Source of the DNA: Entomomonas sp964395065 | Lineage (GTDB): Bacteria > Pseudomonadota > Gammaproteobacteria > Pseudomonadales > Pseudomonadaceae | Assembly: GCA_964395065.1 (NCBI GenBank) | Contig: CAYNAM010000089.1 | Location: 1 to 10,483 of the forward strand | Direction: 5' to 3' | DNA length: 10,483 nt | Shown here: in pieces, positions 6,685-10,483 of the stretch | How positions within the stretch are numbered: the stretch's first letter is position 1 | Layout: each line of letters begins with the position of its first letter | Position numbers and translations under genes: made by a program | Notes under the pieces: model-generated | Seen by the model: only the letters and a program-made list of their open reading frames with translations | What the model was told of the DNA's origin: nothing | The model's database searches: none

Positions 6685-7566
6685 CTAGTTTACCGATGCT
6701 GTCTGAGCATTTGGTAGGTCATAGAAAATAGTAACTAATCTAAGTGCTTCATCTGATAGTCTTGGCCCTAAACCAGCCACCAATAATGAGGCATCTAACC
6801 CAATCACTTTATTATTTTTAACAGCATTGGTTAATGCTAAAGAGGGATCAGCATCAACGATTTTCTTAATGGCTTCATCATTTAAGCGACCAGTTCTATC
6901 CGCAATAATAATTACATCAGGCTTCAAAGCGAGTAATGCTTCGCTTGAAATAGGTTTATAGCCATCAAAAGAAGCCACATTCTCCCCCCCTGCTTGCTTT
7001 ATCAACCAGTCAGACGTTGTTCCATGCCCCGCTGCAAGCAATCCACCTTGCACTCCCATTACTAAAATAACCTTAGGTAGTTTATTTTGGTCTTGAGCTT
7101 TTTTCACCATCTTATCAACTTTATCAAACTGTGCATGATAGGATTGATACAACTGTTTGGCTTGATCCTCCTTGTTTAATAACTTACCAAGCATTGTTAA
7201 ATTATCCGCTACTGTTTTAAAGTCAGCAGTATTGGATAGCGTTTCCACACGAATGCCTAAGTCATTAAGTTGCTTCATGACTGTCTCTGGCCCCATTTCA
7301 GGTGTACCAACAACTACTGTTGGTTTCAGCGAGGCCACCCCTTCAGCACTTAATTGGCGTTGATAGCCTACTTTAGGGAGTTTCCTAATACGCTCGGGGT
7401 ATAAACTGGTGGTATCAACCCCCACCAAGTCATTCTCCGCACCTAAAGCAACTATCCACTCAGTAATTGCTCCACCCGCGCTTACAACGCGCGGACGAGC
7501 CTCTTCGGCAGAGACATAACACACCATACCAACAGAAAATAATAAAATTAGCCAATATTTCCTCAT
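6685..7566 (-). CDS. hmuT: HmuT, periplasmic heme-binding protein
   Basis: HmuT captures heme in the periplasm and delivers it to HmuUV. The 293-residue protein begins with a signal peptide, residues 1-20, cut after VSA; Cys16 inside it does not sit in a proper lipobox, so a soluble periplasmic protein is more likely than a lipoprotein. The mature part has the class III binding-protein layout (PF01497-like), including RVVSAGGAITEWIVALGA near the start and KPDVIIIADRTG in the second lobe. The segment GYQRQLSAEG at 67-76 contains Tyr68, in the place of the tyrosine that ligates heme in PhuT/ShuT-type proteins. The ATG lies 2 nt after the hmuS stop, with GAGG 7 nt upstream inside the hmuS end, so translation is probably coupled. 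Confidence 0.93.
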   Translation of the reverse strand: MRKYWLILLFSVGMVCYVSAEEARPRVVSAGGAITEWIVALGAENDLVGVDTTSLYPERIRKLPKVGYQRQLSAEGVASLKPTVVVGTPEMGPETVMKQLNDLGIRVETLSNTADFKTVADNLTMLGKLLNKEDQAKQLYQSYHAQFDKVDKMVKKAQDQNKLPKVILVMGVQGGLLAAGHGTTSDWLIKQAGGENVASFDGYKPISSEALLALKPDVIIIADRTGRLNDEAIKKIVDADPSLALTNAVKNNKVIGLDASLLVAGLGPRLSDEALRLVTIFYDLPNAQTASVN

Positions 7567-7568
7567 AA

Positions 7569-8627
7569 CTACGCCTCAAGGCTTGGAAATGACTCAACTA
7601 ATTCTTTCCATGCTTTAAGCTCAGGAATACCTTGTCGACGTGGGCCATACAACTGAATAATGGTATCTCCCTTGGCATCATAAGCTTCTAAACTACTCAC
7701 AATGCCTTCAGTGGTTGGTTTTCTCACACGCCATAGCTCTGCAATGCCCTCAACCTTCAAGTGTAAGTTAAACTCTGGGTCTAATACATTAAACCATCCA
7801 TCAACCCATTTTAAGTTTTTAACCGCGCCTGTATGAATTTGTACACAACCATCATTTCCTACAAAATACATGACTCTTTGAGCGGCCGCTGAAGCTCTTT
7901 CAATCGCCTCAACTAAAAACTCAACAGCTAAAGGCTCAGCAAACTCTTTGCCACCTAGTCTTAGTGCTTGCGTACGTGTTACTTTATGCGTTTTTAATAA
8001 TGGTGCAAAATGATGCGTATCTTTTAGTGCTGCCCAGTCCCTTTGGAAGCTCGCCACATCGATCTTATCATCATCCAAAGGGGTTGGTGCAATTGGTTTT
8101 GGCTCAATATCTAATGTGCTAATTTGCTCTGGGGATTTAAACTTCTCTATAAATGCTGTCCATTCTGCTTGGTTACTTTCATCAAGCAAATAAACTTTAT
8201 GCACAGCAACACCGTACTTATCAAAAAACTGTATACTCTTAAGTATACCCTCTTTACGGACAGCTTCAGAAACCTTGTCTTCAACAATAAAAGCACTTCC
8301 CCAGCAATCTAGTAAAAACCGTAAGTCAATATCAGGGGAAATAATTAAACCAACATTATTATCACCAATGGTTGTATCAATATAAGGCCCTTTACGTTCA
8401 TGAACACAAAATTCATTACGGGTCAGCGCCATTATTTTCCCTAGACGTTCAATACCTGGCAAAACATCACGCCAATTTGACTGAAGCTTGATAACATCGG
8501 TACCCACTCGGCTAGCCACTAGCTGTGCTTCTGTAACAGATAATTGATTAGCAATATCCAAAGCTCTTAGTTTTGGGTTTTGAGATTTTAATGAACACCA
8601 TTGTTCATAGATTGACTGCGCCTGCAT
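7569..8627 (-). CDS. hmuS: HmuS/HemS-family cytoplasmic heme-binding or heme-degrading protein
   Basis: This 352-residue protein belongs to the HemS/ChuS/PhuS/HmuS family, which receives heme after import and either transfers it to a heme oxygenase or degrades it; members differ, so the exact activity is open. It shows the usual two-fold repeat of HemS domains: an N-terminal half with GIERLGKIMALTRNEFCVHERKG near 58-80 and a C-terminal half with HHFAPLLKTHKVTRTQALRL near 205-224, YFVGNDGCVQIHTG and WFNVLDPEFNLHL. His205 in DTHHF stands where the heme-ligating histidine of ChuS/HemS/PhuS is expected. A Pro/Asp-rich linker near 174-190 separates the halves. The start ATG has a strong AAGGAG at 8636-8641 with 8-nt spacing. 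It is the first gene of the hmuSTUV unit, close to a Fur-like operator. Confidence 0.92.
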   Translation of the reverse strand: MQAQSIYEQWCSLKSQNPKLRALDIANQLSVTEAQLVASRVGTDVIKLQSNWRDVLPGIERLGKIMALTRNEFCVHERKGPYIDTTIGDNNVGLIISPDIDLRFLLDCWGSAFIVEDKVSEAVRKEGILKSIQFFDKYGVAVHKVYLLDESNQAEWTAFIEKFKSPEQISTLDIEPKPIAPTPLDDDKIDVASFQRDWAALKDTHHFAPLLKTHKVTRTQALRLGGKEFAEPLAVEFLVEAIERASAAAQRVMYFVGNDGCVQIHTGAVKNLKWVDGWFNVLDPEFNLHLKVEGIAELWRVRKPTTEGIVSSLEAYDAKGDTIIQLYGPRRQGIPELKAWKELVESFPSLEA

Positions 8628-8663
8628 GACAGTAACTCCTTAAGTCATTTATTAATGAGCGCT

Positions 8664-8692
8664 ATCTTAAATGAAAAGATTTTAGATGTAAA
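8664..8692 (-). promoter_or_regulatory. Candidate promoter of hmuSTUV
   Basis: On the minus strand TTTACA (8687-8692, 5 of 6 match to -35) and TAAGAT (8664-8669, 4 of 6 match to -10) are 17 bp apart, upstream of hmuS. Transcription would start near 8657, giving a leader of about 30 nt. The -35 lies within the short inverted repeat and next to the Fur-like site. Confidence 0.6.
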
Positions 8693-8698
8693 TCTAAA
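8681..8698. repeat. Short inverted repeat at the hmuS -35 region
   Basis: TTTAGAT (8681-8687) and ATCTAAA (8692-8698) are perfect 7-bp arms around GTAA. A second TTTAGAT lies at 8714-8720, exactly 33 bp downstream, about three helical turns. The right arm is shared with the larger inverted repeat, so the sequence reads like an array of one half-site. Possible operator. Confidence 0.45.
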
Positions 8699-8721
8699 TG
8701 ATAATAATTTGCATTTAGATT
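8691..8721. repeat. 10-bp inverted repeat flanking the Fur-like box
   Basis: AATCTAAATG (8691-8700) and CATTTAGATT (8712-8721) are perfectly complementary arms around 11 bp that hold the centre of the Fur-like box. It lies between the two divergent promoter candidates. It may be part of an extended Fur site or a separate operator. Confidence 0.55.
8694..8713 (+). promoter_or_regulatory. Fur box in the hmuS/receptor divergent region
   Basis: The core TGATAATAATTTGCA (8699-8713) fits the 7-1-7 Fur pattern TGATAAT-N-ATTATCA at 12 of 14 defined positions. An overlapping weaker match lies at 8712-8730 (12 of 19 to the 19-bp consensus on the other strand). The site overlaps the likely receptor -35 and abuts the hmuS -35, so Fur with iron would shut off both transcripts, as is established for heme uptake loci in related bacteria. 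Confidence 0.65.
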
Positions 8722-8735
8722 ATTATTAATATAAA
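8708..8735 (+). promoter_or_regulatory. Candidate promoter of the TonB-dependent receptor gene
   Basis: TTTGCA (8708-8713) and TATAAA (8730-8735) are 16 bp apart on the plus strand, upstream of the receptor start. A second pair, TTTAGA (8714-8719) and TATATT (8737-8742) with 17 bp, is equally possible. Both overlap or adjoin the Fur-like box. Confidence 0.45.
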
Positions 8736-8786
8736 TTATATTGCGTAAGGACCCACAACCAAGAATAACGACTGGATTTACACCCA

Positions 8787-10483
8787 ATGCAAAAAAATAC
8801 TAAATCATTCTTCAAAAAAAGTTTCTTTATTGCCCTAACCATTCCATCAATAGCCTCAGCAGAAAAGCTACAAAATAACCAGAGTATAGAACTTCCTCTA
8901 TTGCAGATAATGGAAAAAACCATAGAAGAAACGCCCCCCAACACATCAACAGTCGACAAGAAAGAACTCGACAAACGCTTTATTCGAAACTTTGAAGACT
9001 TAGCAAAACGTGCAGAACCTGGCGTTAATTTTAATCGAGTTAATCAAAGTATTAATATACGAGGCTTAGATGGTAATCGTGTACTAACCACCATTGATGG
9101 TATTCGCATTCCCTATTTAAATGACCGTGTCCGCGGTGAAAAAGGGGGCGTTGATAGCCTTGACTTCGCCTCCCTCTCAAAACTCGATATCGTTCGGGGA
9201 GTAGATGATAAACAACCGGCATCAGGTGGCTTAGGAGGCAATGTTAATCTGTTTACATTAAACCCTGAAGATCTACTTAAAAAAGGCAAAAATGTTGGTG
9301 GGATTCTTAAAACAGACTACGACTCCAGTGATGATAGCTTCGGACTCAACCTCGCGGTAGCAGCCCGTAATAACCTTGGAACTTCTGTATTAATACAAGC
9401 GGGAAAAAGACAAGGACACGAACTCGATAACAAAGGGCATAACAACTCTTATGGAACATCCCGTACTGATCCTGACCCTGAGGACAGCAAACAACAAAAC
9501 TTTCTTGCTAAACTACAGCAAGACCTAGGCAATGGTCACAAAGTCGGTATTACTGGCGAAAACTTTGCCAAAATTGACGATACCAATACAAAATCCAATC
9601 AAGGAAAAAGTTACGCTATCGGCCATAATAGCAATCGAGAAAGCGTTAAACGTCAAAGAATCTCTGCCAACTACCAATACCTAACACCCGACTACAATGG
9701 ATTAATTGATGAAGCCAATGCAACTCTCTATTGGCAACACTTAGAAAAAGCAGACAAACAACAAGCCTATCGCATATCTGCCCCCAAAGGCGACTACATG
9801 CGCAACAACAATCTACAAAAAGACATGTACGGAATGACGGGCAGTATCAGCAAACTATTTACAACAGGTTTTGTTAACCAAAAAATCACGGTGGGGGGCG
9901 AATGGTATCAAATTAATGCCAAACAAAAATCAACAGGATACGACAACTGCCCTAACCTAACTTCAGCACCTCCCCCTTGGGATCCAAATTTTCCCGCTTA
10001 TATGGCCTGTACTAACTTACACACCAACCAAGCAGACATGCCTAAAACACATGGTCAACAATGGGCAGTTTATTTAGCAGAAGAAATCAGCTTTAACCAA
10101 GGCGAGTTTGTCTTAACCCCTGCGATTCGTTATGACTACTACCGTCATACACCACAAAACACCAACACTTATAAAGCAGGCAATACATTAACTAGCCTTA
10201 CAGCTGAAAGAAACAAAGATCATAAAGTATCAGGCAGCCTCGCTGGACAATGGAAAATTGCCGAAAAGGCTACCCTTTATGCCAGTTGGTCACAAGGCTT
10301 TAAAGCACCTGACCCAACAGAGCTTTATATGAATTATATAAACAATGGTATTGGCTATGCCACGCTGGGTAATGCTAAATTAAAACCTGAAGAAAGCAAT
10401 AATTTTGAGTTAGGTGCAAATCTTGGCGATGAAAATTTAGGAGGTGCTGTTAGCATTTTCTACTCAAAATACAAAAACTTTAT
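8787..10483 (+). CDS. TonB-dependent heme/hemoprotein receptor (C-terminus beyond window)
   Basis: This is an outer-membrane beta-barrel receptor that would bring heme or heme from hemoproteins into the periplasm using TonB energy. I read 565 complete codons with no stop or frameshift; such receptors usually have 650-750 residues, so the last strands are missing. The ATG at 8787-8789 is the first after an in-frame TAA at 8766-8768; the ribosome binding site is weak (GGA about 10 nt upstream). A signal peptide spans residues 1-25, cut after IASA. The plug carries NIRGLDGNRVLTTIDGIRI and GGLGGNVNLFT. The barrel has a loop with Cys388 and Cys408 and the family FRAP/NPNL pair as FKAP (505-508) and NAKLKPE (529-535). 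No histidine occurs in the plug or between these motifs, unlike HemR. It diverges from hmuS, so heme is the likely substrate, but another one is possible. Confidence 0.9.
   Translation, partial: MQKNTKSFFKKSFFIALTIPSIASAEKLQNNQSIELPLLQIMEKTIEETPPNTSTVDKKELDKRFIRNFEDLAKRAEPGVNFNRVNQSINIRGLDGNRVLTTIDGIRIPYLNDRVRGEKGGVDSLDFASLSKLDIVRGVDDKQPASGGLGGNVNLFTLNPEDLLKKGKNVGGILKTDYDSSDDSFGLNLAVAARNNLGTSVLIQAGKRQGHELDNKGHNNSYGTSRTDPDPEDSKQQNFLAKLQQDLGNGHKVGITGENFAKIDDTNTKSNQGKSYAIGHNSNRESVKRQRISANYQYLTPDYNGLIDEANATLYWQHLEKADKQQAYRISAPKGDYMRNNNLQKDMYGMTGSISKLFTTGFVNQKITVGGEWYQINAKQKSTGYDNCPNLTSAPPPWDPNFPAYMACTNLHTNQADMPKTHGQQWAVYLAEEISFNQGEFVLTPAIRYDYYRHTPQNTNTYKAGNTLTSLTAERNKDHKVSGSLAGQWKIAEKATLYASWSQGFKAPDPTELYMNYINNGIGYATLGNAKLKPEESNNFELGANLGDENLGGAVSIFYSKYKNF

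Noticed and set aside
8726..8974. Open frame of 82 codons on the minus strand across the receptor start
   Set aside because: It is antisense to the receptor signal peptide and promoter and resembles no protein; a shadow frame.

Overview
The window looks like the chromosome of an AT-rich Gram-negative gammaproteobacterium. The evidence is an outer-membrane TonB-dependent receptor, a periplasmic-binding-protein heme importer of the Hmu/Phu type with a HemS-family cytoplasmic protein, Fur-box-like sites, and a kdpFABC operon with 17-bp sites very close to the KdpE box known from E. coli. No species can be named from the sequence alone. All genes are on the minus strand except the receptor at the right end.

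Left end (1-3445): the start of a potassium-uptake operon, kdpF-kdpA-kdpB, transcribed leftwards; kdpB runs off the window edge. kdpF is a 29-residue gene that gene callers easily miss, and its stop codon touches the start of kdpA. Upstream of kdpF lie two almost identical KdpE-type boxes in direct repeat, 32 bp apart, and a 28-bp inverted repeat between promoter and start codon.

Middle (3446-4806): one gene for a cytoplasmic protein made almost wholly of ten Sel1-like repeats, each exactly 36 residues. Its upstream region holds a candidate promoter, a Fur-like sequence and an 18-bp palindrome.

Right part (4807-10483): a heme acquisition locus. hmuS, hmuT, hmuU and hmuV run leftwards in tight order, broken only by a 97-nt gap with a strong hairpin between hmuT and hmuU. 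Facing away is a TonB-dependent receptor gene, cut by the window end. The 159-bp divergent region carries a good Fur-box match, nested inverted repeats and a promoter candidate for each direction, so one iron-responsive switch probably controls both units. The implied pathway is uptake through the receptor with TonB energy, capture by HmuT, import by HmuU/HmuV, then handling of cytoplasmic heme by HmuS. The receptor is unusual in having no histidine in its plug or between the FRAP-like and NPNL-like motifs.

I see no mobile element, CRISPR array or convincing RNA gene. The systems are of known families; the less ordinary points are regulatory architecture and the receptor's ligand residues.
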